DNA of 64,000 bases from contig NC_087109.1 in NCBI RefSeq assembly GCF_963855985.1, positions 1,260,001 through 1,324,000 on the forward strand, read 5' to 3'. Below, in pieces: positions 1 through 12,199 of this stretch (position 1 is its first letter; every line of letters begins with the position of its first letter). The notes beneath the pieces were generated by a model that ran no database searches, was not told the DNA's origin, and saw only the letters and a list, made by a program, of their open reading frames with translations. Both the position numbers and the translations under genes were made by a program. The stretch comes from Ostrinia nubilalis (lineage: Eukaryota; Arthropoda; Insecta; Lepidoptera; Crambidae).

Positions 1-2700
1 TTGTCCAGAAGCACTGACATAGTTAAACATTAATTTAAATTAAACTAATATCTTACTATTTGTCAATTTGTGGTGTTAGTTTTCCCAATGAGATACTAAT
101 TACGAAATTATTAGGTATATTTAGTTAGTGAGTTGTCACCTCTGCGTAATTTAGTCTATGAGCCGCGAGGGATGCCTTCTCGCTCCCCAAATTAGTGCTT
201 CAGACTGAATTGATTACGCTCGCCGCTTCGGTGACAACCCTGATTAGGGCTGCCTCTAAGGAGGCGTTTAATTAAACCCGATGGAGTGGTTTAAGAGTAA
301 AGGTGCGTGAAATAATCTCACATCTATGATGAATTAATATGAGTAGGTAGTATTAATGAGATTTGTTAATGAACATCTGTTTCAACAAGTAAATAATGTT
401 CGCTTAAAGTAGGTAGTTTGATAATCTTCAAGGCATTGCTTTTTAGGCCTTACTCTGAAATGAATAATTAACCAATCACAGTCCTGAATCTAAGCCTATT
501 GAAACGAGTTCAATCTTATTCTATAGCGATTCCCAATCCCAAAGCCTTCACCAAATCTAATATCGATACTTTAGTGAAAGCAAAACAAATGTCTAAAATA
601 CCGAATACGTATTACCTAACATACTTAAGTATATTGCTTCACCTTCTACGCCCTTTACCTTTAAATAGAAATCACGAGCAATTCTTACGTAAATTATTCC
701 AACGTGGTAAAGATTAAATTTGAATGAAAAATACGAAATATTTTCTCTCGTGCTGTACGATCTATAAATTTACAATCGCAGTCTCTCCTGCCAATGCAAG
801 GGATTGTGTGCCTAATTGACGAGGGCCCCGTCAATGACTCTTTGCGATCGGCATTAGCCCTTCAGACCGAAATAATTGCATCGCTGGAGGGCTGCAGGGC
901 TACTCCAAAACGTTGTTTCGGGTATCTGTCACCGTCGCTCATGCTAGCAGTGAGAGGGATGGCTAGATTCGAAACTGTGAGTAACGTTTTTCGGAGTAAC
1001 CCTGCTCTGCTGTCTTCCGAGCGGAGGGACCGGGCTATGTGTAGTCTGAGCTTGTGTTAGTAGAGTTGGTGATTATAATGTTTATGATTATTTAGAATTA
1101 GAGTATGCAATATGTTCTGTTCTTAAAAATAGTTACATTTTGTTTGTTTGCAAATAAAAGCTGAAAAAATTAGGTATTGCCATTTTTTATATCTCTTCTT
1201 TTTTAACAAAGTAAGCTTATAAATCCCACAGCAAGACGCAGGGCAATAATTAGTGATGTTAGAGAAAAGTAAACATTTTCAGTCAAAACAAAAAAGCCCT
1301 TGACTTGACTTAACACATGGCTCTATCAATGCGATATGGCGAAATTTAATGCAAAAGCTCCGTACCATTTCAATATGGTTTTTAACCACTAGGCACCATC
1401 ATCATAGTATAGGTACCATCATCATCATCGTACCATAGTAAGTAACCATCGACAAGTATATAAATTCACAGAAAATATTTTCAAAGTCATAAAGTCAATG
1501 TATTTAATTAATCCTACGGAACCCTGTCTGACCCGGCGAGGACAACCCTGGCTGTTTGTTGGGTAATTGGCAGCTGGCTCCCAACTTGGACGTGGAGTTT
1601 GAGGGTAGAACTAGATCCGCGGCTCGGCGACAGCGGGGATCTCGCCTGTCTGAACTTTGTCAACTGTTGCTGTAATTGTCAACTGTTGTTGTAATGTTCG
1701 TTTATGACAGTTTGCCAGTTAGTCTCTCTATTAGTTTAGGGCTCTCTTTTAAGTACATGTTATTACCATTATGTCAATGTATTAAAGACTACGGAACCCT
1801 GTCTGACCAAGCGAGGACAGCCCTGGCTGTTTGCCGGATTGACAGTCGGCTCTCAACTTGGACGTGGACTTTGAGGGTAGAACTAGAGCCGCGGCTTGGT
1901 GACAGCGGGGATCACGCTTGTCGGAACTTTGTCAACTGTAATGTTCAGTTTTACAGTTAGTTTATTATTATTATAACTGGTGTGTGTGTAGTTGTGAACT
2001 CTCTTTTTGACACTTATTGTCTAAAACGTAGCTTTGCTCCGTCACTACAGGATAGAAGTCATCAAATGAATCTCTTTAAAAAAACAACGTCTCTTCTACC
2101 ATGATAGCAGTGCACAGTGGGCTGAAATTTCAGTTGGCTCTCCTCTTGATTAATTGGTATTTGTAGAAAAAAATGTGTGAAGTGTCTGACAATTTAGACC
2201 AATTAGCAACTTATTTCAAGTGGCATTTCTGGAGCTAAACGAACTTAATCATTTTGCCTTAATTTCATAGTACACATCGTATGCTCTACGCTAATATAAA
2301 ACCCCGTCTCAACCAATAGCGGATCGAATTTACATTTGAATGTGCGTAGAGCGGTAGAGCTAGCTAACACCGGACAAGCGGGGACAGCGCTTTAACGGTA
2401 GGGCAAAAAAAAATGAGGCATGTATAGGCTCCTCAAGAGCATTTGACGATTTGCAAGAACTAATTTAATTAGTCTAAACAAATAAAGAAAATTTTGATTT
2501 TGAAAAAAAAAAAAAACGTTGTTTGTTGGGTTATGCAGATGAGGAAGCGTCGACACTAGGCATTGCTGGTTGCTACGCACTGTTGAGTGCTCATGTAACA
2601 CCGTTTGAGGTTGAGAGCCATCTGCGCTCACCTATTGTCCGGTGAAGCTGAGAAAACCGCTCACGGCTATCAGCACAGTCCTTCCGAAAAATAAATTATG
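1..2700. other. No supported gene; repeat-like and intron-like sequence
   Basis: No exon with splice signals or a recognisable domain was found here. Two GC-richer blocks stand out against AT-rich sequence, at about 123-290 (bounded by gttgtcacc and ggtgacaac) and about 790-1060, which has an 88-codon frame of no recognisable family. A diverged direct duplication lies at about 1497-1695 and 1772-1945. Most of this is probably old transposon sequence or the intron or upstream region of the GSE1-like gene, but that is inference. Confidence 0.5.
1497..1945. repeat. Diverged direct duplication, about 270-bp period
   Basis: The block beginning 'acggaaccctgtctgac' and continuing through 'acttggacgtgga' and 'ttgagggtagaactaga' to 'aactttgtcaactgt' occurs twice, at about 1497-1670 and 1772-1940, with scattered substitutions. 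The family is not recognised. It does not keep one open frame through both copies. Confidence 0.7.
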
Positions 2701-3114
2701 TAACACTGTAAAATCTTTCTATCTTTTCCCTTGGTTGTCTGGAAGAGTTCGCTTCCTGACAAGTAGACCGCCTAAGTTGTGATCGTGTAGGTTTGTTTCT
2801 TAAATGATAAAAGTAACTGCCAAGTTGCCATTAGTTGGGCTGGTAGCATACCACGTCTAACCGATGATGGAGGGACGCAGAGTGGGGTTGGTATATTGTT
2901 TTGACGATTTTTATTTTGATTTTGAATTGTGCAGATGTGTATAACCTATCTAAATCGTTAAGCCATCGCTAATCCAAACCTAAGCGCCTTATCTTAAGGC
3001 GGGTATTCATTAGCGAGCTGTAACCGAGCTTTCAAGTAATCTAGGTAGAAATTAAACGATTTAACTCTAAAATTAATGAATTTTAAATAGACTGGATGCA
3101 ATCTGTCGAAAAAA

Positions 3115-3276
3115 TGGAAGACGTAGCGTGGGCATGCCTCCCACTAGGTGGACCGACGATCTGGTGAAGGTCGCGAGAGGTGCCTGGGTGCGAGCGGCGC
3201 AGGATCGGTCTTCGTGGAAATCCTTAGGGGAGGCCTTTGTCCAGCAGTGGACGTCTTTCGGCTGAAACGAACGAAC
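3115..3276 (+). mobile_element. LINE 3' end remnant
   Basis: The + strand translates to a degraded reverse-transcriptase C-terminus containing WTDDLVKVARGAW, then SSWKSLGEAFVQQWTSFG and a stop, followed by short ACGA repeats. This C-terminal block is typical of non-LTR retrotransposons scattered through lepidopteran genomes. Only the last ~50 codons are present, so it is a 5'-truncated dead copy. A shorter relative lies at 34,759-34,840. Confidence 0.75.
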
Positions 3277-4962
3277 GAATCTGTCGAAGATACCGCTCAA
3301 AATACAACAGCGAGCTTTTGCTTAGTCCTTTACTGACACAAAATTTTCTAGTTCCACCGATATTGGATCGGACATTGGACGTAGAGTCGGGTTTGTGTGC
3401 ACATACGTGCATCAACACGCCCAGCTCCAATATTGTTTGTTGGGATATGCAGATGAGACGGGTAGGGACCTATGTTGCCATGAACTTACAGGCCTTTAAC
3501 GGATTTTACTGAATATACACTGGTTTGGCAAATATTTTGGTTAGCACCAGCTTCATTGGGTCTAGTGGTTGTCATTTATAAATAAAACATTATGTAACTC
3601 ATATAAAAAAGTCGCGTTGAGACCCGTGTCTGTTTCTCTATTTTAGTTGAAGCCTGTCAAAGTCTGCCTCAGTTATTTGTATTTGATGATAAGTAGAAAT
3701 AGAAAGTATTTATTTGTCTCAGAACAGGTTTAAATTTTATTGATGAAACGTATTGATGTTGGCCCGAAGCGGCGCAGTGGTACGTACTTACGGCAAACTA
3801 TATTCAGACGTCTTTAGGTTCCCTGAAAGGGCCTTACAAAGAATTTGAATTGAATTTGATTTTGTAAAATAAACTGCCAGCGCCACCACGTCTTTATAGA
3901 TTTCAAAGGTTAAACATAAACAACTAAAGTTCGCACGTTTCCGAGAAAGCCATGTACTTACTTTCCCTCTTTGTGAGAGCACACGCCTCTTGACGGAATC
4001 CTTAAAAATCCGTGACGCAATCGTTTTAAATAAATTCCCGACTTAGGTTTTTAATTGACTCCAAAAATAGGAGCAGGTTTTTATTACTTCATTTAGAGAT
4101 TTTATCATAAGATGGCGTGGTACTTAGGCATTTGTAAAAAGTACCCTAGTTGATAATAAGAACAAAAGATATTAATGAAATGTTTTTGTTTGTTTCAGGT
4201 AAATATCGTGATCCAGTACATCTGGTTTGGTCGTATAAAACAAAGCGTACCTATAAGGTAAAGCGCCAAGTCATTTGGTATCCTAAACTTTATCTTTACT
4301 CGCACAGGATACAAGTTCTTACAGGCTTATCAATTTTCCAGGAACAATATTTTACTTAGCGGGTCATATCATTTACAACCTTATGGTTAGGTCAAAGAAA
4401 ATCAGTTTTCACTTTTCTTCAGTGTCCCTTATTCATAATAGATCAACAGAAATACGCTGAATGATCAAATTAACTCTATTCGAATGTGCAATAGACGCAC
4501 GAGTCTTTTATTTTCATGATCCACTTATCATTTGTGCGCTCACCGTACATAAGTAGGTATTTTATTTTTATGATCCACTTGTCAATTTGTGCGCTAACCG
4601 TACATAATGGCTAAAGCGGAGTGAGTCACGTGGACGCGGGTCAATCGGGCGCCCCAGGGCCCGAGACCCGCCAATTGAGCCTGCTCACAGCTTACACGAC
4701 GCCGACCGGAGATTAATGACGTGTATGTTGACGATATGGTTATAATAGTTCAATGAATGTCACTCAAGGCGAAGCAAACAGACAAAAGTCTTTATTTTAC
4801 TTTGGTAACAGTCTAGATGAGCCACATGACTCGCAAATATCGGAAAAGTCTGACAATTTTCCACCATTATCTTAACTGCTGTATATTGACAATGTCATGA
4901 TACACGGATCATGATAGTTCAATGAATCAATCAAATCAAATTCTGTCAAACGCTTTGTTTAA

Positions 4963-6026
4963 CCCATTATAGACTGAGTTTTCTCTAAGTGTCAGATTTT
5001 TGTTTTTTTGAAATGTGTTGATAATTATGGTCTACTTAATGCTATACAAGCATTAAAAAAATAATCCGACCTGTAATCTAGAAAAAAAATGCTGGTACCA
5101 TATGGTACCGCTAGCCTCTTACCGTGTCAGTTGGTTAAAACATAACTTTATCATGGACTTTGTAAAAATAGGGTAAATTATACATTTTATTATTATTATA
5201 TAATATGTATTAATATACAAGCAAATAACAGGAGTGATACTAATGTAAAAAAGCTGTATATTGGGTAAGAAATATTCATTTTTATCTTTGAATATTAAAA
5301 AAATTGGAATGGAGCTTGGCATTGCACGCTGCATATAGCCCCACGTTACATTTTCTATACTCTGATATTGTTCAAGAGTTGCAATTATCTTGAGTTTGTT
5401 CTATATATTTCTGCTTCATCTTGGAACCTTCATCGTCCTCCAAAACTGGCAATGTTTCGTGTAAGTTACATCTAAAATAAATAAAAACCCATGGTTTTGT
5501 GAAGTATAGGAAACTATTTTACTTTATCTTCCTATATACCTTATATACCATTGAATATATCACATACTTCCCAATAAATACAGTAAAAACCAAACATAAT
5601 AAAATAATTAAAAAGACACGGTAAGCGGCTAGCGGTACCGTACGGTACCAGTAATTTTGACATACAATATTTCCCATTATTATTACCTATCGACGTAATT
5701 TTACACCATTTCACAATAAAAGCACTTATGGAGAATACAAGATTGTAACAAAATCAGTATTTCACTATCACACAAAAAAAATATGATCACTTACTTTTAT
5801 GGCGCGTCAATTTTTAAAAGAAAATTTTGATGCGCTCACTTCAATCATCAATTACACACAACTGAAAAGAATAACTGTCAATTTTTATTCCTAGAAGCAT
5901 AGACCATATCTATTGGCTACGATTTGCATCAATCAGAGCACTGCATCTTTTCACGTGTTAATGTATAGAGCCAAATTAAAACACACAAAAAAGTGGTACC
6001 ATATGGGACCGCTAGTCTATAATGGG
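4963..6026. mobile_element. piggyBac-type non-autonomous element flanked by TTAA
   Basis: The element starts CCCATTATAGACT and ends with the reverse complement AGTCTATAATGGG. It is flanked on both sides by TTAA (4959-4962 and 6027-6030), the target duplication typical of piggyBac transposons. Inside are a second pair of inverted repeats built from the palindromes ggtaccatatggtaccgctag-like (about 5091-5125) and gctagcggtaccgtacggtacc-like (about 5622-5655). No intact transposase is present. A short - strand frame near 5290-5345 reads CNVGLYAACNAKLH, which vaguely recalls the Cys-rich end of piggyBac transposases, but that similarity is weak. Confidence 0.8.
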
Positions 6027-6659
6027 TTAACTGACTTTAACGTACGTTATGAACTGTCAAATGATTACGATTGCTTTACACAATTCTACCTCTGATCTCC
6101 AAATACAGGTATTATTTTACCATTTATCAACTCACCTTGCCCCACTTTCAAAGTAAACCTCAAATATTATTCTCAGAAGTGTCCATTATTGAGGATCAAG
6201 GCTCGCCTTCCCCGTACCGTAGGTTCTCGCAGCCCTGGCGCTCGTCAATTACTGGAACCCGGGCCCGGGTCAATTGGAGCCATCGCAGCGGCTTCTGGCA
6301 CACGCATTAATATTCCCGCCAGTTGACCCCGTGTCAACACGGAGTTGACTGTGTAACGTCACATTTTTATATGTATCTTGCTTAGTCAGAAGCTTCAGGG
6401 TCTCGTGTGTTTGATTCTCCCACGATGATGAATTTTGTTATTTTGGACATCGCTCCTTAATCAGTTGAGAAAGCTTTCGCTTTACACTTTTACGTTTAAT
6501 CTTTGTACAGTTCTACGAACACCTGTATTGAATTTGTTGTTCAAGCACGATGGCTCGGACGTTTGGAAATTGTCTATTGTCTATAGACCTATTGGCTGCT
6601 GCTTTTGCATACATACTGTGTGCAAAGCTTAACTATACAGCTAATAAAGCACCATCCTA

Positions 6660-6897
6660 AGTCCTTAGTCACTTACTAGATATAAAATTGCGTCCTTCGG
6701 AGCCGGAGGGTACGTTACTTGGCCCGATTATGATGCAAGTCTGACGTCACAATATTAAAAGTAGACACTACAGAGCTTACTAGTCCTTGTCACTCACTAG
6801 ATATAAAATTTCGTCCTTCGGTGGGTACGTTACTTGGCCCGATTCTGATGCAAGTCTGACTTCACAATTTTAAAAGTAGACACTACAGAGCGTCCAT
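6660..6897. repeat. Tandem duplication, about 120-bp unit, two copies
   Basis: The segment 'cactagatataaaatt..cgtccttcgg' through 'aaaagtagacactacagagc' occurs at about 6669-6777 and 6791-6893. The copies differ by a short deletion and a few substitutions. No coding or regulatory role is visible. Confidence 0.8.
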
Positions 6898-7371
6898 TAG
6901 GTGCACATTTTGACACTGATCATTGACGGGAGACTCCTTGTTCGGCCATCGCTTGCCAACCAGTTTTTTATGTAGCAGACTACCGCAAGCGCTTTCCATT
7001 AGTCTCCTCGAACACCATAGTCCATAGGTCAAGTGGCGAGTCGCGCCGCGTCGCTCCACTCCCGCGCAGCCCGGAATAGATCAATTGCCCGGGGTCGCCG
7101 GGTCAGCTGTGTTTACACGATGCAATGCTGTCGAGTACACAAGCCAATGTAAATCCTTAATGTATTGATTGAAATAGAAATATTTTACATTTCGCACACA
7201 GAATATCAAAATTAAAGGTAAATCTGTATAAAGTGTGTGCCAAAAAGGTCCCTTTGTTCATCCCAAAGCAATAAAAAACATGATGGATTTACACAAATTC
7301 ACATTGAGTGCAATCGTGATAATTGCCGAGTTACACACTTAACAAATTGACCTGGCTTGATAAATTCACAT

Positions 7372-8602
7372 AAAATGTGGATAGATAGGCATATTTTTAC
7401 GGTTATGTTAGGCTCAAATATTTGGTAGCATATTGTGCAGGGGAAAGTAGTACGAGATGATCCCCTTAAGCGGGAATCGCTGTAAAATACATATTTTTAA
7501 AGGTAAACCAAAAATAAAGACGATTACTACTAGTATATTTATCTATCCAACTTTCCTTATACTCAAAACTAGAAATTAATTGAGGTTTCATTAAAATATT
7601 TCATTTTTTGCAAAACCTTACAAAGTGATCATCTTGTACACCCCTGTGGGTAAGATGATCCCCCAGGTAGGGGTAAGATGATCCCTATGATTCTGTTCTA
7701 TGATCTATTCTTTTCTGGTTATATTCCTTTCGGAGTACCTAATTATGCGAACAAATCGTTAAAAAGTTAGAAAAGAAAAACATTTACGAATTAAATAACG
7801 AAAATAACTGATTCTTTCTTAGTACCTGCTAAAAAGCGTTTAAATAATTGAAACGCTTTTTGGCTGGAGCTGTGTTGAATATATCACAAATAAATTCACC
7901 TGCTTCATCACCCTCTACCCCAGCACATGCTTTATGGCCCCATTTTCCACATGCATAACATTTTATCCATCCTTCACCCTATTTGGTATCGCTTGAAAAC
8001 TTTTCTGTTCAGTACAGCCACTCAGTATCATCTCCTTCAGACTCAGGTGAGTTATATGAAGTTCTCTTTCTTTTATTTCACTTCCCTTTACCTACTCCAT
8101 TGACTTTTTTGTTTTAATTCCCAGGGATCATCTCGTACATATAGGAAGGGATCATCTTGACCCAAGTCCCACTTTTTGTTAAATATTTGCTAAAATAATC
8201 TACAAGTAGGTACGCGGCTACGTTTTTATGGCCAAAATATTAAAATTAAACATAATAGAAAGCCTAACGACAACAGTAATTACATTTAACATTGTTTGAA
8301 TAAAAGTAATATAAGCTCAAAGTCATGCCTATTTTAGATCAGAAGTACACAATTTTTCTTTTTTCTCGTCAAATTCGATGTATCGCTCACGCCACCATTA
8401 CGATTTGACTGAGGCGGGGATGTGTCCAGAGCTATGTTTTACCAGTGAAAGAAACTAAATGACGTTAGTGGTTTCAGCACAATCGCGAAAGATCATCTTA
8501 CCCCAGGGGATCAACTCGTACTACTTTCCAAAATGTGGATAGATAGGCATATTTTTACGGTTATGTTCTCTGTGGCTCAAATATTTGGTAGCATATTGTG
8601 CA
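7372..8602. mobile_element. TIR transposon relic (7440-8529) inside a ~70-bp direct repeat
   Basis: Terminal inverted repeats of about 24 bp (ggaaagtagtacgagatgat at the left; its near-perfect reverse complement ends at 8529) bound a ~1.09-kb element. Direct copies of one host segment abut both ends exactly: 7372-7439 and 8530-8602, each running from aaaatgtggatagataggca to gcatattgtgca. This looks like a target-site duplication but is far longer than the TA expected of pogo-like elements. On the - strand, 7829-7972 encodes a PHD-like zinc-finger C-terminus (motif CYACGKWGHKAC, then FICDIF). The final cysteine is replaced by Phe and stops lie upstream, so the transposase is dead. Confidence 0.75.
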
Positions 8603-8830
8603 TCTACAAAACTATTCAACGACTTACTACACTCACTTCCAGCACTATCCGACGTCACACCCAATCCCATTCCTACCATGCTTTGTAATTATTAGTCAAA
8701 AATTAAAATGTCCCACAAACACAAAAAGCGAAGGGCCCGTCGGAAACGGCTATTTGTCAGGCGGGCGGATTAATGAGCGCGTCCTTCGCCCGCCCGCCCT
8801 AGCAGGGCATATGCCCGCCCTACGGCCCTA

Positions 8831-9222
8831 GGGCCTCAGCCTCGAATTTAGCGGGCAGCGGAGCGGGAGCGGTGGCGGCGCGGGAGCGGGGCGGGCAACG
8901 CAGACCCGTTCTCGAAACAAGCGGGCAGCTCGCGCGGCGCTTTAGCGGCGAAGTGTTGTGTTCGGGGTTGTGTTGTCGAGATATTTGTTTTTATTCGCGA
9001 ACGAAATGTCTGAACAACGGCGACAATTTTATTTCGATTCAAATTTATTCCTAACGCTCGATTTATTGTGGGCAAAAGAAGGAGTGCGCTGCCCGCTCGT
9101 TGCCCGCTCCCGCGCCGCTGTTGTCGAGAACCGGTCTATTTGATTTTACGCATAAGATCCTGCCGCTCCCGCGCCGCTACCGCCGCCGTCCCGCTGCCCG
9201 CTGAATTCGAGGCTGAGGCCTA
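8831..9222. mobile_element. GC-rich hairpin MITE, probably hAT-like
   Basis: The left end 'gcctcagcctcgaattta' followed by gcgggcagcgg is matched by the inverted right end 'ccgctgcccgctgaattcga' followed by ggctgaggc. The interior is strongly GC-rich at both arms (repeated gcgggagcgg) with an AT-richer core. The motif ctagcagggcatatgcccg is found just outside both ends (about 8800 and 9221), which suggests insertion within an older palindromic repeat. The open frames inside are by-products of GC content. Confidence 0.6.
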
Positions 9223-9568
9223 GCAGGGCATATGCCCGCGCGGCGGCGTAAAGGCTATCCCCCTGGGAGACGATCTGGTTACCCGTGTACTTTACGTAGA
9301 ACACTGACGAAATTTTTGGGTAAATAGAAGAATAAGTGATGTCATAATTTTGAAGCATTATTTATTTTAAAGAATTTTATATTCTCTTCCACTAACAGAA
9401 AGTTTTCATCGGATTAGGTAATTCATCTTTAGGTTTTACCGTATCACATTTCTATTATTTGTTATTATGGGCAAATTAAGGTAGGTATAGATTGACGCAT
9501 TTTATGATATGAACATACACAATTCAGCGAAGCTGAAAGGTTGATATAACAATTTCCGTATAAGTTTA

Positions 9569-9607
9569 TATAAATAAATAAATAAATATATAAATAAATA
9601 AATAAAT
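9569..9607. repeat. AAAT microsatellite
   Basis: Short run of aaat/ataa repeats (aaataaataaataaatatat and on). It is a simple repeat in non-coding sequence. Confidence 0.9.
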
Positions 9608-10197
9608 TTCACATCAATCAAAATGTCAATTACGTTTCTTATACTTGATTAATTGCGTCTACACTGGAAGCAGAAGTAATACATTTCCTTGGAAACCTTT
9701 ACTATAATTAGAATACGTTTGGTTTCCGTATTACACTACGGCAATTTCAATTTGTGACCTCTTCGTGCATGTAATAATAGGGTGCTTGGCGCCACAAAGA
9801 CTTAATAATTACGCGGCCGCGGTAGCCGTGCGGGTGATGTGGGCCCTGTTCTGCGGTGTACCGTGTACTGTCGTTGAAAGAAAGGGTACCTATTGTTTGT
9901 ACGGTAGACCCTATTGGTAGTTGAATGGGTCTATCAATAGGGTAACGGCAACATGTGGTTATTTATAAAATTAAAATGTAAAAAGAAACATTTTTATAGC
10001 TATTGATCAAAATATCCCCTGAAGAGTGCTGTTGCTAGTACGTGAGCCCGCTGCAAAATTTCCTACTTCATACTGCTTCATAAATACATGGCACGTTCGA
10101 AAAATACCAACTTATTTATGATCGATTTATAATTTGACCACTTCACAAAAATCGTGTCAATATATTTTTTACAATCCTTTCTCTAGTGTTGTTTCTC

Positions 10198-10735
10198 ATT
10201 TCGAGGATTCCGTCAACTGGGACCGCAATTAACTGGGACCGCGGTCCCAGTCGCCGGATGCGTAAAAATTAAATAATTTTCTTCCGGCGACTGGGACCAC
10301 TCATGGATTTTAGTACTGTACCGATTTTGGATTGAATAATATTTTCTTTAAAGTTATCTATGAGTGGTCCCAGTCGCCGGAAGAAAATTATTTAATTTTT
10401 ACGCATCCGGCGACTGGGACCGCGGTCCCAGTTAATTGCGGTCCCAGTCGCCGGAAGCCTCCATTTCGAGGATTCCGTCAACTGGGACCGCAATTAACTG
10501 GGACCGCGGTCCCAGTCGCCGGATGCGTAAAAATTAAAATATTTTCTTCCGGCGACTGGGACCACTCATGGATTTTAGTACTGTACCGATTTTGGATTGA
10601 ATAATATTTTCTTTAAAGTTATCTATGAGTGGTCCCAGTCGCCGGAAGAAAATTATTTAATTTTTACGCATCCGGCGACTGGGACCGCGGTCCCAGTTAA
10701 TTGCGGTCCCAGTCGCCGGAAGCCTCCTCATTTCA
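10198..10735. repeat. Two head-to-tail 265-bp hairpin units with TIRs
   Basis: Two near-identical 265-bp units start at about 10,198 and 10,462. Each unit is itself a long inverted repeat. One arm contains ccggatgcgtaaaaatt and cttccggcgactgggacc, the other their reverse complements, around a ~60-bp AT-rich loop. The motif actgggaccgcggtcccagt is a perfect palindrome. The outer ends (gaggattccgtcaactgggacc-like left, inverted gaggcttccggcgactgggacc-like right) form a TIR. 'ctcattt' flanks both sides and may be the target duplication. The ~90-codon frames inside are antisense reflections of the palindrome, not genes. Confidence 0.8.
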
Positions 10736-11199
10736 ACTACGAAACATACGTTATACGTTCCGTAACTTTCAAGAAGGTGGAGAACAATTTTCATCTTAGC
10801 AAGATCCGCGAAATGACTACATACTCGTAGTGTATGATTGATAGCAGCGCCATGTCATAGCAGCTGCTGTGTACAGCATTAAACAGCCTCTGTCATACAA
10901 GTAGTCCGCTTGTTGAACAAATATATTCAGCAGCGTGACATTGATCAGCCAAAGCTTGAAATAAAACGGGCGTTTTCCATCAACGTCGGGCCCGCACGCC
11001 CGCGATAATACCGCGTGTCATGCATGCCACAATTTTTTACATTGCTCGCTCAAACCGCACCCCAAAATAATATTGGAGGCGTAAACAAGCAAACAAAATG
11101 GGCCAGTCACGGGAGCTGTGGCTGTTGATGTGTCGATACTTTTGCTATCGATGTATAATGTATACGAAGTAGATGTCGTTTAATCACGATTTAAATATA

Positions 11200-12199
11200 T
11201 GTTACGGTTAATGTGATAAATTGAAAATTATTAATAATAACCGGTTATTATTAATAATTACCGACAGTCGCGGTAAAAGTGATAAATTAAACACATTTAA
11301 CAGTGATTATTTAATAATTCAACTTTAGTACTAACAAATTTCATAAAAGAGAACAACATCTTGTGTACATGCTCCTGTACAGCCAAACTTTTGAACGTTT
11401 TGATATCATATATTAATATAATTTGGCATAATAAGTTTGGAATGTTTTTTGCATAATATTACTTTTCCATGATGCCTATAACATAATGTTTTGATTTAAA
11501 GTGAAAAATACACTCGGCATCAAATAAATCGCACCTCCCGCGACAAGCACTTATCAAACGTATGCATCCCCACTTCCCACCAACGTTGGTACCATTTGAA
11601 AGCCTAGTTCTAAACTTCATTTCATTAAAGGAAAGGTTTTTACCCCAAAAATGTGTCTTTACAAGGATCCAGAGTCACTTCTTCAAAAAATAGGTAGTTA
11701 CGCTATAGCCATTTTTTATGACTATAAAACTGTTAAGTTGGGATTAATCGCTATCCATCTGTTAAAGAGGACACGTGAGATCTTTATTTGGTTTTATAAC
11801 CATAAAAATTGGTCTAATTGATCCCAGAGGTGAGCCCAAAGTGAGGTCTATTTTCAAGTCACATTTATGGTATATGTTAATCATTTATTTAGAAATGAAA
11901 TGTATTTTTCTTTAAGGATATTTATTGGGCATTCAAATAACACCAATATTGTTGGGGTACCATGATTGTGTCAGAAGAAAATCTTGAAAGTTCGCGTCGC
12001 GGAAGGTGCGGTTTATTTGATGTTGAGTATAGGTTAAGGTGCGGCGGGGGTGGCCCTTGGGCCACCCCTAAGCCGCCTATTTAGTTTTATACACACATAA
12101 ATGACCTCATATTAATCACATTTACCAAATCATGCGGTAATTATTCATAATAACCGGCGATTATTCATAATTTTCACATTTATCACTTTGACCGTAACA
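11200..12199. mobile_element. TIR element with 4-bp target duplication, copy 1 (interrupted)
   Basis: The ends are TGTTACGGT.. and ..CCGTAACA, followed inside by inverted aataaccggttatta-type arms. The element is flanked by tata on both sides (11,196-11,199 and 12,200-12,203). The same element, uninterrupted and in opposite orientation, lies at 24,756-25,247. Comparing the two shows that 11,511-12,029 is a later insertion. Without it the element would be about 479 bp. It is non-coding, and the superfamily is not certain. Confidence 0.85.
11511..12029. mobile_element. Nested 519-bp TA-flanked MITE
   Basis: The ends read CACTCGGCATCAAATAAATC.. and, inverted, TACTCAACATCAAATAAACC.., followed by a shared gcacctyccgcgac block. 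The TIR is about 33 bp. It interrupts copy 1 of the 4-bp-TSD element exactly at a TA that is duplicated (11,509-11,510 and 12,030-12,031), as shown by the empty site in the copy at 24.8-25.2 kb. TA duplication points to the Tc1/mariner superfamily. No transposase frame is present. Confidence 0.85.

Noticed and set aside
499..717. 72-codon + strand frame near the left end
   Set aside because: Starts from a non-ATG codon, has no domain or splice context, and lies in AT-rich repeat-like sequence.
794..1060. 88-codon frame in a GC-richer block
   Set aside because: No recognisable family and no conserved-looking motif. The block resembles repeat DNA such as that at 123-290.
10332..10830. Two near-identical ~80-90 codon frames (MNNIFFKVIYEWSQSPEE..)
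   Set aside because: They run through the arms of the hairpin repeat and are antisense reflections of the palindrome, not genes.
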